From assembly GCA_951802115.1 (NCBI GenBank), contig CATOPL010000002.1:62001-126000 (forward strand): a DNA stretch of 64,000 nucleotides. The letters are read 5' to 3'. Of the stretch, positions 53,507-62,084 are shown piece after piece. Origin of the DNA: an uncultured Lachnospiraceae bacterium (lineage in GTDB: Bacteria > Bacillota > Clostridia > Lachnospirales > Lachnospiraceae). The number at the start of each line of letters is the position of its first letter. Positions within the stretch are counted from its first letter, which is position 1. The translations under genes were made by a program, and so were the position numbers. The notes below the pieces were generated by a model. The model saw nothing but the letters and a program-made list of their open reading frames with translations. It did no database searches and was not told the origin of the DNA.

Positions 53507-54058
53507 GTGAACAGCAACTGGTTTAAGCTGATTATGCGTTTTCAGAAAATTCAATACGGAAAAAATCTAAAGTTAAAAGGTATGCCCGTTATCTTTAATA
53601 AAAAGGGTGCAGTTTTATCTATTGGCAAAGACTGTACAATCAAAAGCACGCTGCTTTCAAACCTTGTTGGATTATATTCCCGAACAATTATTGTAACCAG
53701 AACGCACGACGCTGAGATACATATAGGAAACAATGTGGGAATTTCAGGCGCCGTGATTTATGCCCGTAAAAGTATATCCATCGGCGATATGACTAATATA
53801 GGCGGTAATACCAAGATACTCGACAATGATTTTCATCCGCTTGACGCAGAAGCGCGGATCAAAGATGACAAAAGCAAAATTGTATCCAGACCTGTCGTGA
53901 TTGGAAAAAATTGCTTTATTGGGTGTAATAGTCTGATATTAAAAGGGACAACCCTTGGAGATAACTGTGTTGTCGGTGCCGGCGCAGTTGTCTGCGGACA
54001 GTTTGAAGAAAATTCTGTTATTGCCGGAAATCCGGCAAAAGTCATAAGAAGATTGTGA
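53507..54058 (+). CDS. Hexapeptide-repeat acyltransferase
   Basis: A 183-aa WbbJ/MaT-type acyltransferase with repeats IHIGNNVGISGAVIYARKSI, SIGDMTNIGGNTKILDNDFH (the catalytic-type histidine), VIGKNCFIGCNSLILKG and NSVIAGNPAKVIRRL. It starts with GTG 53507 behind GAGGTGAG. It follows the WbuB-like GT by 9 bases. Its role is probably O- or N-acetylation of a module V sugar. Confidence 0.88.
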   Translation: MNSNWFKLIMRFQKIQYGKNLKLKGMPVIFNKKGAVLSIGKDCTIKSTLLSNLVGLYSRTIIVTRTHDAEIHIGNNVGISGAVIYARKSISIGDMTNIGGNTKILDNDFHPLDAEARIKDDKSKIVSRPVVIGKNCFIGCNSLILKGTTLGDNCVVGAGAVVCGQFEENSVIAGNPAKVIRRL

Positions 54059-54091
54059 AAAAATATGCGTAAGAGTATCGGGACATAAAAA

Positions 54092-55189
54092 ATGGAAAAA
54101 AAGAAAATTTGCTTTATCGCACAGTTTCCTCCTCCTATTCATGGACTTTCTAAAGCGGTGGAGATATTATACCAATCTGAACTTCAGACTTTGTTTGATT
54201 TTGAAAAAATAGATATTAGCAATAATCTGAACTTTATTAAAAATTTAAAATATATCAGGGAAAGTAATGCCAATCTGTTTTATTTTACAATCAGTCAGAC
54301 CAGATTAGGAAATCTTCGTGATCTGATTATTTTAAATGTTCTTAAAATGCAACATAAAAAATGTGTGGTTCATCTGCATGGCGGATATTATCGACAATTA
54401 GTTGATCATAAACTATCCAAATGGCAGAGACAAGCTAATTACTATGCAATTTCTCAACTGGATGGAGCAGTGGTTCTCGGTCCCTCACTCAAAAAAAATT
54501 TTATGGGGATGCTCCCGGTTGAAAAAATTTATGTAGTACCAAATTGTATAGAAGAAAAATATTTAATTAATGATGAACAATTTGAAGCAAAACTTTCTTT
54601 AATAAATGATGGATGCATAAAACACGTATTATATTTATCTAATTTTATTGCTTCAAAAGGATATCGGCAAGTTTTAGAACTGGCAAAAATTGAAAAAGAA
54701 ATGAGCCTGCAAAACAATAAACAGACATTTCATTTTGATTTTGCCGGGGATTTTTTTGATGTAAAAGAAAAAAAATATTTTTGGAATTATATAAATCAAA
54801 ATAATCTGACAGAGTATGTTACTTATCATGGAATTGTTACTGGAAAACAGAAACAGGAATTATTGAAAAAATGTGAAATTTTTGTATTGATGACACGGTA
54901 TCCAAAGGAAGGACAACCAATCAGCATTTTAGAAGCTATGGGAAACGGAATGGCTGTTATTACGACTGACCATGCCGGAATTCCGGATATCATTGAAGAT
55001 CAAAAAAATGGAATTGTCGTTAGCCGAGAGACAAATATGAAAGTACTTTATCAAAAAATGCATATTAACTCTGAAAAACTGAAAACAATCATGAGGAGAA
55101 ATCGAAAAAACTGTAAAGAAAATTATAATCAGAAACTATATATTAAAAATATAGGCAAAATTTTTTCAGGAGTGGCAAATAATGAGTAA
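54092..55189 (+). CDS. Glycosyltransferase family 4
   Basis: A 365-aa GT-B enzyme with ICFIAQFPPPIHGLSKAVEI, VVHLHGGYYRQLVDHKLS, VVPNCIEEKY, YLSNFIASKGYRQVLELAK and MTRYPKEGQPISILEAMGNG. The opening 'FPPPIHG' form is common among capsule GT4s. It overlaps the following acyltransferase by 8 bases. Confidence 0.9.
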   Translation: MEKKKICFIAQFPPPIHGLSKAVEILYQSELQTLFDFEKIDISNNLNFIKNLKYIRESNANLFYFTISQTRLGNLRDLIILNVLKMQHKKCVVHLHGGYYRQLVDHKLSKWQRQANYYAISQLDGAVVLGPSLKKNFMGMLPVEKIYVVPNCIEEKYLINDEQFEAKLSLINDGCIKHVLYLSNFIASKGYRQVLELAKIEKEMSLQNNKQTFHFDFAGDFFDVKEKKYFWNYINQNNLTEYVTYHGIVTGKQKQELLKKCEIFVLMTRYPKEGQPISILEAMGNGMAVITTDHAGIPDIIEDQKNGIVVSRETNMKVLYQKMHINSEKLKTIMRRNRKNCKENYNQKLYIKNIGKIFSGVANNE

Positions 55190-55721
55190 AGTACGGAAAA
55201 TAATATGTTTTATTAATAAGAAAATAATAGCGTTCCACAATTTATATAATGTAAAAAAATATATGAAAAAATATATTTCATTTTTGCAAAAATGTGGTAT
55301 AAATATTCCCGATTACAAAGGTACTGGTTATATTGATCCGAGTGTTTATTTTGATTCTTCCGATTACCGTCTCTTTACTTTGGGAAATAATGTAACTATA
55401 TCAAAAGAAGTTATGATGTTGACACACGATTATTCTATCTGGAACGGAATGATCTCCATAGATATACAGAATGAACATAAACGGTTTAAATTTTCAAAAC
55501 CGATTTCTATTGGAGATAACTGTTTTATTGGTGCCAGATCATTCATTCTTCCCGGAACAAATATTGGAGATAATGTAATCATCGGAGCAGGCAGTGTCGT
55601 TAAAGGAACAGTCCCAAGTGGAACCGTGTGGTGTGGCAATCCGGCAAAATGTATCATGTCCACCGCTGAATTTACTCATAAACATATTACAAAACAGGAT
55701 TTTATGGAAATAAACGAATGA
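55182..55721 (+). CDS. Hexapeptide-repeat acyltransferase
   Basis: A 179-aa left-handed beta-helix protein. Repeats are TLGNNVTISKEVMMLTHDYS (with the conserved histidine), SIGDNCFIGARSFILPGT, NIGDNVIIGAGSVVKGTV and the terminal GTVWCGNPAKCIM. GGAG precedes ATG 55182. The stop overlaps the polymerase start by 4 bases. Its similarity to the module V C-terminal acyltransferase (61460) suggests two differently placed acyl groups. Confidence 0.88.
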   Translation: MSKVRKIICFINKKIIAFHNLYNVKKYMKKYISFLQKCGINIPDYKGTGYIDPSVYFDSSDYRLFTLGNNVTISKEVMMLTHDYSIWNGMISIDIQNEHKRFKFSKPISIGDNCFIGARSFILPGTNIGDNVIIGAGSVVKGTVPSGTVWCGNPAKCIMSTAEFTHKHITKQDFMEINE

Positions 55722-56959
55722 AGCTAAATCATAATATGTTTCTAAAAATAAAAATATTAGATGTTTCATTGCTTGGTTTTTTTTTATTAATGAATGCAGT
55801 TTTTACATTTTTAGGCCCAATATATACGCCTGTAGGATATGTCATGTTTTTAACTGGTGTATGTATTCTTCTGTTTTTTATTATATTTAAGTTTCGGCTT
55901 CAATGTCAAAACAGAATGTTGATCTGGTATATAATATTCTGGTTTATCATGCTTATATCTTTATTATATTCGTCAACTCCTTCGGATGGATTTTCTACCA
56001 TTGTATATGTAGGGCTTTTCCACATTCCTGTTATTATGAGTTGTTTTATGTTTTGCCAAAATGAAAATAATATTGATAAATTAATTATTTGCTATGTACT
56101 CGCGTCTATAATTTTATCTGTTATAGTACTCAAAGATGGACCGATTGGTATTAAAAATGTACGATATGGATGGAGTACAACAGGAGGACAGCCTAATACG
56201 CCGGCTTTAAATCTTGGTGCAGCAGTTGCCTTTTGCCTGTATCTGTTGAAAAAAGAAAAAAATATAATTAAAAAAATAATTTATATCTTATTTATGATAC
56301 TATTCAGCGCCACTATTTTTTTAACTGGTTCCAGAAAAATATTAATTTATATTGCAGGAATATTTATCATGGATAGTTTGTACAGTTCAAAAAATATGAG
56401 AAAAAATATGCTGAAAATTTTTACAGTACTGGTAATATTTTTCTTTGCTTATATCATTCTCACGCAGAATTCCGTCATGTATCATACCATTGGAAGCAGA
56501 ATATTTACAAATCTGAGCCAGGAGGAATCATCAAGCGAAAGAGCTATATTACGACAAGGCGCATGGAGATATTTTCTTTCCTCTCCGTTAATAGGAAACG
56601 GAATTGATACTTACAAAAATGTAAATACGTATCATCTTTATGCACATAATAATTTTCTGGAACTTTTGTGCGGCGTTGGGATAATCGGTACTTTGCTCTA
56701 TTATAGTTTTTTTGTGTTTATAACCATAAAACTATGGCATGCAAGACAAAATAAACTGAATCTGCTTTTTGCATCGGTTATGATTATGACGATTATTATA
56801 GAATGGTATAATGTTAATTATCTTCAGCGGGGCGTGTTTTTTGTGTATGCTCTCGCATATTGCCAGTATTCTATTGAACAACGACAAAAAAATAATATTG
56901 GCACAAAACAGGAGCCTTTATATGATAGAACTTTTGAATTTGAGCAAAGAACTTTTTGA
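55718..56959 (+). CDS. Wzy-like O-antigen polymerase/ligase (module V)
   Basis: A 413-aa polytopic protein carrying the polymerase/ligase pattern SSERAILRQGAWRYFLSSPL then IGNGIDTYKN and YAHNNFLELLCGVGIIG (about residues 270-325). It polymerises the module V repeat. The start ATG 55718 lies inside the stop of the acyltransferase. The 3' end overlaps the next gene by 38 bases. Confidence 0.86.
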   Translation: MKLNHNMFLKIKILDVSLLGFFLLMNAVFTFLGPIYTPVGYVMFLTGVCILLFFIIFKFRLQCQNRMLIWYIIFWFIMLISLLYSSTPSDGFSTIVYVGLFHIPVIMSCFMFCQNENNIDKLIICYVLASIILSVIVLKDGPIGIKNVRYGWSTTGGQPNTPALNLGAAVAFCLYLLKKEKNIIKKIIYILFMILFSATIFLTGSRKILIYIAGIFIMDSLYSSKNMRKNMLKIFTVLVIFFFAYIILTQNSVMYHTIGSRIFTNLSQEESSSERAILRQGAWRYFLSSPLIGNGIDTYKNVNTYHLYAHNNFLELLCGVGIIGTLLYYSFFVFITIKLWHARQNKLNLLFASVMIMTIIIEWYNVNYLQRGVFFVYALAYCQYSIEQRQKNNIGTKQEPLYDRTFEFEQRTF

Positions 56960-58394
56960 GCGCTGGAATGCAGAACAAGTACAATATTGCCATTGGAAAA
57001 GCAATGAGCATCTGATCGACGGTCTGAATGGCGATACGGATTTAGATATTTTAGTGGATCTGCATGACAAAATTAATGCAGAAAATACTCTTCTTTTATG
57101 TAAATATAAAAAATTCTTTCCACAATATGGTTCTAAGTATCAGGATGTAGATGAGTGGATTGGTTTTGATTCGCTGTCAGGTCGTTTGATTCATGTCCAT
57201 CTCCATTATCGTATGATAACAGGACATAAAGGTTTAAAGGAATATGAGCTTCCCTGGGCTGAACTGGCGTTAAATACCCGCGTTTTGGATCCTCAGACGA
57301 GCGTTTATATTATGAAGCCTGATTTAGAGTTGATCACTTTATATACTCGTATAGGCCTGAAAGCTTCTATAAGACAGGTACATCAGGCTAAAAAAGGAAC
57401 TTTTGAGCTTGCTCAGGATATAAAAAAAGAAATTGAATATTTAAAAAAACGCATTGACTGGAAATCTGTTGAATCCCATTTGAAAAGCATTTATGGTAAA
57501 TCAGCGGAACAATTTTATCAAATTATAAAGTTGTCTGAAATAGATTCAAAGACATTTTTACAGCTGATAAATATTACGACTGATAATGGCAGGGAATACA
57601 GAAAACACGGAAAAATAATTTCAACAGTTCAGAAATACTATTATGCAGTTGTTTTGAAAAGTATTTCTTACGCCAAAAATGTACGGAAGCTTAATATTAT
57701 CACCAGAAAAATCCGGTCGTCAAAGAAAGGTCTTCTGGTTGCGTTCATCGGTCAGGATGGTTCAGGAAAAAGTACTGTCACTGATGAAATTGAAAAATGG
57801 CTGACATGGAAAATTGAAGCTAAAAAGTTTTATCTTGGCAGTGGTGAACAATATCATTCGTGGAGAAAAAGATTACACAACCATTTATCAGTGAACAAAA
57901 ATATAATTATTTCCTGCCTGTGTGCCTGGCTGACCGTCAGCGATTACGTGGCACTTTCCAGATCTGCCTTTCGGACGATTAAAAAAGCTCAAAAATACAC
58001 CGGGAAAGGTGGAATAGCAATTTTTGACCGTTATCCGCAGATAGAGTATGAAGGAATTAATGACGGTCCCAAAATCAGAAGTAATTATCTTCCCAGAGTC
58101 ACAAACTCACTCATAAAAGCATATATCGTTTATTGTGCAAACAGAGAAGAAAAATATTTAAATGCCGCTGTACAGATCACACCGGAAATCATCTTTAAAT
58201 TAATTCTTCCTCCGGAAGTTTCTATACAAAGGAAACCAGAAGAAGATTATAACATTATTATTAAAAAACATGAGATTATTAAAAATTTAAAGTTTAACGA
58301 TTCCGAAGTTTATATTATCGATGCTGCAGAATGCTATGAAAGTGAAATAATTAAAATAAAAGGACTGATATGGCAACAAATACAATCATTATAG
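56922..58394 (+). CDS. Two-domain protein: nucleotidyltransferase-like + thymidylate-kinase-like P-loop
   Basis: A protein of about 490 aa. The N-terminal half has HWKSNEHLIDGLNGDTDLDI, whose DxD within GDTDLDILVD resembles a nucleotidyltransferase-fold active site. The C-terminal half has the P-loop LVAFIGQDGSGKSTVTDEIE (about 290) and FDRYPQIEYEGI, like thymidylate kinase. I use ATG 56922 with AGGAG 7 bases upstream, because the longer frame from 56811 runs through the polymerase. Such proteins occur in polysaccharide clusters, where they may phosphorylate or activate a glycan. The function is unknown. Confidence 0.8.
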   Translation: MIELLNLSKELFERWNAEQVQYCHWKSNEHLIDGLNGDTDLDILVDLHDKINAENTLLLCKYKKFFPQYGSKYQDVDEWIGFDSLSGRLIHVHLHYRMITGHKGLKEYELPWAELALNTRVLDPQTSVYIMKPDLELITLYTRIGLKASIRQVHQAKKGTFELAQDIKKEIEYLKKRIDWKSVESHLKSIYGKSAEQFYQIIKLSEIDSKTFLQLINITTDNGREYRKHGKIISTVQKYYYAVVLKSISYAKNVRKLNIITRKIRSSKKGLLVAFIGQDGSGKSTVTDEIEKWLTWKIEAKKFYLGSGEQYHSWRKRLHNHLSVNKNIIISCLCAWLTVSDYVALSRSAFRTIKKAQKYTGKGGIAIFDRYPQIEYEGINDGPKIRSNYLPRVTNSLIKAYIVYCANREEKYLNAAVQITPEIIFKLILPPEVSIQRKPEEDYNIIIKKHEIIKNLKFNDSEVYIIDAAECYESEIIKIKGLIWQQIQSL

Positions 58395-59071
58395 AATTTT
58401 TTGGCCTTCCTGCATCCGGAAAGAGCAGATTGGCCGAAGAGCTCAAACAGGAATTAATCAGCGAGGGGAAGAAAACAGCTGTCTGGAAAGATATTACTCA
58501 GTCTTTTAAACACAGTACCATACGGCAAATGTTAGGCAGCATTTCTTTTGGCGGCGTTTTAAAGTATCTGTCATTTTTCTTGAAATTACCGTTTGTCAGG
58601 GAACGAAAATGGTACATGTACTGGTTTGCAATCAAAATCAGTTTGTTATATCGATATTGCAGATTATATTCAGATTATGATTTTATTTTAATTGATCATG
58701 GAATTCTTCAGCAGGCAGCCTCGTTGCAATGTGGAAGGCTGATTCAAAAAGGAATAGAATTTGAAAGACAATTTATAAATATTTTATTATATGAAAAAGA
58801 TGTGGATTATTGCTGTAATTGTATAATTGATCTGAACACTGCACAGCAGCGAATGAAGATGAGAGATAGAAAAAATGAGGGACGACTCGACGCGATCACA
58901 GACGCGGATATGTTAAAAAAAATGTACGTAGAAGAAGAAAAAGTTTTTTTCTATATTCTGGAAACTGCGGTTGCTTCTAAAAACAGCTGGAATTTTTTGG
59001 ATCTTGACATGAGAAGACCCACAGAAGATCTGGTGATGATAGTTAAATCTAGGATATGTCCGGAGTTATGA
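58370..59071 (+). CDS. P-loop kinase-like protein
   Basis: A 233-aa NTP-binding protein with Walker A in IIEFFGLPASGKSRLAEELK (about 6-24), a DYDFILIDHGILQQA segment near 100 like Walker B, and an RMKMRDRKNEGRLD lid-type region near 160. It overlaps the two-domain protein upstream by 25 bases and the flippase downstream by 16. It is probably a small-molecule or sugar kinase acting with its neighbour. I cannot name the substrate. Confidence 0.75.
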   Translation: MATNTIIIEFFGLPASGKSRLAEELKQELISEGKKTAVWKDITQSFKHSTIRQMLGSISFGGVLKYLSFFLKLPFVRERKWYMYWFAIKISLLYRYCRLYSDYDFILIDHGILQQAASLQCGRLIQKGIEFERQFINILLYEKDVDYCCNCIIDLNTAQQRMKMRDRKNEGRLDAITDADMLKKMYVEEEKVFFYILETAVASKNSWNFLDLDMRRPTEDLVMIVKSRICPEL

Positions 59072-60354
59072 AGGTGAGAATCAAAAAAACACTGCAAAAT
59101 ATAACAGAAAACACATACATTTTTTCAGTAATTGCCAAGATAATCAGCATTATAACAGGATTGATCTATTCTATTTTATTTGCGAGATATCTGGGGCCTG
59201 AATTAAGAGGAACTGCCTCAATAATCTTAAATTATTCAGAAATAATTTCTTTGATCCTTTGTTTGGGTATCTATCAGGCATATCCATATTTCAGAAAAGA
59301 GAGAGAAGAATCTATATATATGGAATACATCAATTATGTATTTGGGCTCTTTCTGATTTATTTAATCATGGGTATATTACTGTGTCTTACAGGGATTTTT
59401 TCAATAAATATTGTAATATCTATTATTTTGGCTCCGGTTCTTATGGGAATTAAACAACTAAATTATGTTGTTTTGATTGAAAATCCAAAATTAAGAAATA
59501 CAGCTAATATAAAGCTGGATCTTTTTGATATTATTTTTTTATTTCTTTTATTGATATTTACAAAAGCAAATTATAGCTTGTGCATACTTTTTCTCATTAT
59601 AAAACATTTATTCTTCTTTGTTATTGCAATAGCTAATCTGAAAGTAAATATTTTTAAAATCCATCCGACACTAAAAGGAGTCATTCCCTATATTAAGTAC
59701 GGCATTACTCCTATGATTACAGTGATTTTGATGGAAATCAATTATAAAGTTGATGTTATAATGCTGGAGCGTTTCAAAATTGCTGCAGCAGATATTGGCA
59801 TTTATTCATTAGGAGTTATGCTGGCACAAAAATTATGGATGATACCAGATGCTTTAAAAGATATTCTGCTTTCTAATCTGGCCAAAGGAAAGAACCATAA
59901 GGAAGTCTCTAAAATAACCAGAATCAGCCTTGCAGTCACTATCTGTATGGTAATCGGTATGTCTGTCCTTGGAAAACCATTAATTTTTCTAATGTACGGT
60001 TCAGAATATGAAGATGCATATTTGATTACACTCATCATATTTGTGGGGGTAATTGGAATGGTATTTTATAAAATGGTATATTCCTATAATGTTGTAAATG
60101 GGCATAAAACAATAAATCTAATATTTCTTGCCGTTACAGCATCACTCAATATTTTAATAAATGCTGTTACAATTCCATATACAGGAATGTTTGGAGCAGC
60201 ACTTGCGTCCTTAATATCATGTTCCATATGTGGACTTATGTTTTTGCTCTATTTCTGTAAAACGACAGGAACTCCAATACAGGAGATGATGTTTTTAACT
60301 CGTTTGGATATACAATTAATGAAAAGTATAATAAAAAGTGGTAAAAACAGATGA
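59056..60354 (+). CDS. Wzx-like oligosaccharide flippase (module V)
   Basis: A 432-aa polytopic protein of the polysaccharide transporter family, with FSVIAKIISIITGLIYSILF then ARYLGPELRGTASII, and ITVILMEINYKVDVIMLERF in the middle. It is somewhat short for the family but has the expected helix density. It flips the module V repeat. Its start overlaps the kinase gene, and its stop overlaps the GT4 at 60351 by 4 bases. Confidence 0.88.
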   Translation: MSGVMKVRIKKTLQNITENTYIFSVIAKIISIITGLIYSILFARYLGPELRGTASIILNYSEIISLILCLGIYQAYPYFRKEREESIYMEYINYVFGLFLIYLIMGILLCLTGIFSINIVISIILAPVLMGIKQLNYVVLIENPKLRNTANIKLDLFDIIFLFLLLIFTKANYSLCILFLIIKHLFFFVIAIANLKVNIFKIHPTLKGVIPYIKYGITPMITVILMEINYKVDVIMLERFKIAAADIGIYSLGVMLAQKLWMIPDALKDILLSNLAKGKNHKEVSKITRISLAVTICMVIGMSVLGKPLIFLMYGSEYEDAYLITLIIFVGVIGMVFYKMVYSYNVVNGHKTINLIFLAVTASLNILINAVTIPYTGMFGAALASLISCSICGLMFLLYFCKTTGTPIQEMMFLTRLDIQLMKSIIKSGKNR

Positions 60355-61457
60355 AAAAAATCAAAAGAATTTTATTAATTATACCAACAAACACCTCGGG
60401 CGGGGCAGAACGCGTGATGTGTCAGCTGGCAAATGAATTTTCCAAAAAAGATATCAAAGTATGTCTTGCTAATTTTGATTCAAACTCTGAATTCTATCCG
60501 ATATCTGAAAAAGTAAAATGGGTAAAAATGGGATTGGAATTTAGGCGAAAACAAAAATGGAGGAAGATAGCAGAAGCGCCTGCTATAGAAATAAAAAGAT
60601 TTCTTTTTATTAGAAAACTGATTAAAGAGTTTAAGCCGGATATTGTATTGCCATTTTTGGAAATGGCTGAACTACTGACAATTCCCAACTGCCTAACAAT
60701 GAATGTACCTTTTTGTGTTTCTATCCGAAACGATTACAGTTCATATTTCTATTATATGAAACTGTTAAGTAAATACACTTACCAGAAAGCCAGGCTGGTT
60801 GTCTGCCAGACAGAAGCTGTGCGTCAAATGCTCCTCAAAACTGTCAAATGCAATACAGCAGTAATTGAAAACCCACTGGATGAAGCGTCATATAGTAGTA
60901 AACCATATACAGGAAGCAGAAGAAAGGTAATAATTAATGTTGGGAGATTGACACCACAGAAAAATCAGAAAATGCTAATTGATGTTTTTCATACCATTTC
61001 AAATGAATTTCCCGAATACAAGCTCCATATTTTTGGTGACGGAGAGCTGAGAAATGAGCTTCAATTACAGATTGACAAGTATGGTTTACAATCTCGGATT
61101 ATTCTAAAAGGTATTGTACCAAATGCGCTAAAAGAGAACAACGATGCTGCTTTATTTGTAATGTCTTCTGACTTTGAAGGATTTCCCAATACACTGGCTG
61201 AAGCAATGGCCAATGGTATACCCGTTATATCCACAGACTTTAATACAAATGCTGCCCGAACACTTTTGAAAAACGGAGCATGTGGAAGCCTTGTACCTGT
61301 CGGGAATGAAAATGTTTTAAAAACAACCATACAGCATGCACTGCTGGACTGGGAACTTACAGAACAAAAAGCACATCGCGGATTATATGTAAAAGAACAA
61401 TTAAATGCCGAAAAAATAGCTCAAGTATGGATTGATAAAATATTGGAGGCATCATAA
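60351..61457 (+). CDS. Glycosyltransferase family 4
   Basis: A 368-aa GT-B enzyme with LLIIPTNTSGGAERVMCQLA, VIENPLDEASY, INVGRLTPQKNQKMLIDVF, LHIFGDGELRNELQ and MSSDFEGFPNTLAEAMANGI. The SGGAERV and EGFPN...EAM motifs place it with GalNAc/GlcNAc- or galactosyl-type capsule transferases, but specificity is not readable. It is followed 3 bases later by the phase-variable acyltransferase. Confidence 0.9.
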   Translation: MKKIKRILLIIPTNTSGGAERVMCQLANEFSKKDIKVCLANFDSNSEFYPISEKVKWVKMGLEFRRKQKWRKIAEAPAIEIKRFLFIRKLIKEFKPDIVLPFLEMAELLTIPNCLTMNVPFCVSIRNDYSSYFYYMKLLSKYTYQKARLVVCQTEAVRQMLLKTVKCNTAVIENPLDEASYSSKPYTGSRRKVIINVGRLTPQKNQKMLIDVFHTISNEFPEYKLHIFGDGELRNELQLQIDKYGLQSRIILKGIVPNALKENNDAALFVMSSDFEGFPNTLAEAMANGIPVISTDFNTNAARTLLKNGACGSLVPVGNENVLKTTIQHALLDWELTEQKAHRGLYVKEQLNAEKIAQVWIDKILEAS

Positions 61458-61459
61458 AT

Positions 61460-62000
61460 ATGATATGGAACCGATTTAAAAATTTACTGCAGAAAATAAG
61501 TATAGCTCTGGCAGATAACGAAAAATATATACAGATTTTAAAGCGGGGGGGGGGTAATAATTGGTCCAAATTGTATAATTGATAAAAGCGCAGAATTTGG
61601 GAAAGAACCTTATCTTATTGAAATTGGAAAAAACGTACGGATAACAAGAGGAGTAAAATTTATTACACATGATGGCTCACTGTGGGTCGCCCGCAATCTT
61701 GGTCTGGTAAATAAAAATGCAGATTTCTTTGGAAAAATTAAGATAGGAGAAAATACAAATATTGGCTGGGATGCAATTATTATGCCGGGAGTGACAATAG
61801 GTAAAAACTGTATTATTGCAGCAGGAAGTATCGTCACAAAAGATGTTCCTGATAATTCCGTTGTTGCCGGAATCCCTGCAAAAATTCTGGAAACTGTTGA
61901 AGAATATGCGGCCAAAAAGAATCCTCTGTGTGTTCCAACTAAAAACATGGCAGGCAGAGAAAAAAGACGATACTTAATAGAACTATATAAAAACTTGTAA
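61460..62000 (+). CDS. Hexapeptide-repeat acyltransferase, phase-variable, OFF in this sequence
   Basis: Begins MIWNRFKNLLQKISIALADN behind GGAGG. A G10 run at 61545-61554 throws the frame into a stop at 61580-61582, giving a 40-aa product. With nine G, the frame continues as KRGGVIIGPNCIIDKSAEFG, through FITHDGSLWVARNLG and hexapeptide repeats (KIGENTNIGWDAIIMPGVTI, IGKNCIIAAGSIVTKDV, NSVVAGIPAKIL), to TAA 61998-62000. That makes a normal 179-aa acyltransferase. It is the last gene of module V and presumably acylates its polymer on and off. Confidence 0.86.
61545..61554 (+). repeat. Poly-G tract (G10) in acyltransferase gene, OFF length
   Basis: Ten consecutive G early in the gene at 61460. 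Nine (or twelve) would restore the frame. It is the third poly-G tract found in an acyltransferase gene in this window. Confidence 0.87.
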
Positions 62001-62084
62001 CTTTTTTTTACACAATAATCGATAGGTTTATTTTGCATCATAAACAGGAGACCGGCAAACATTGATAACCGAAAGTAATACAAC

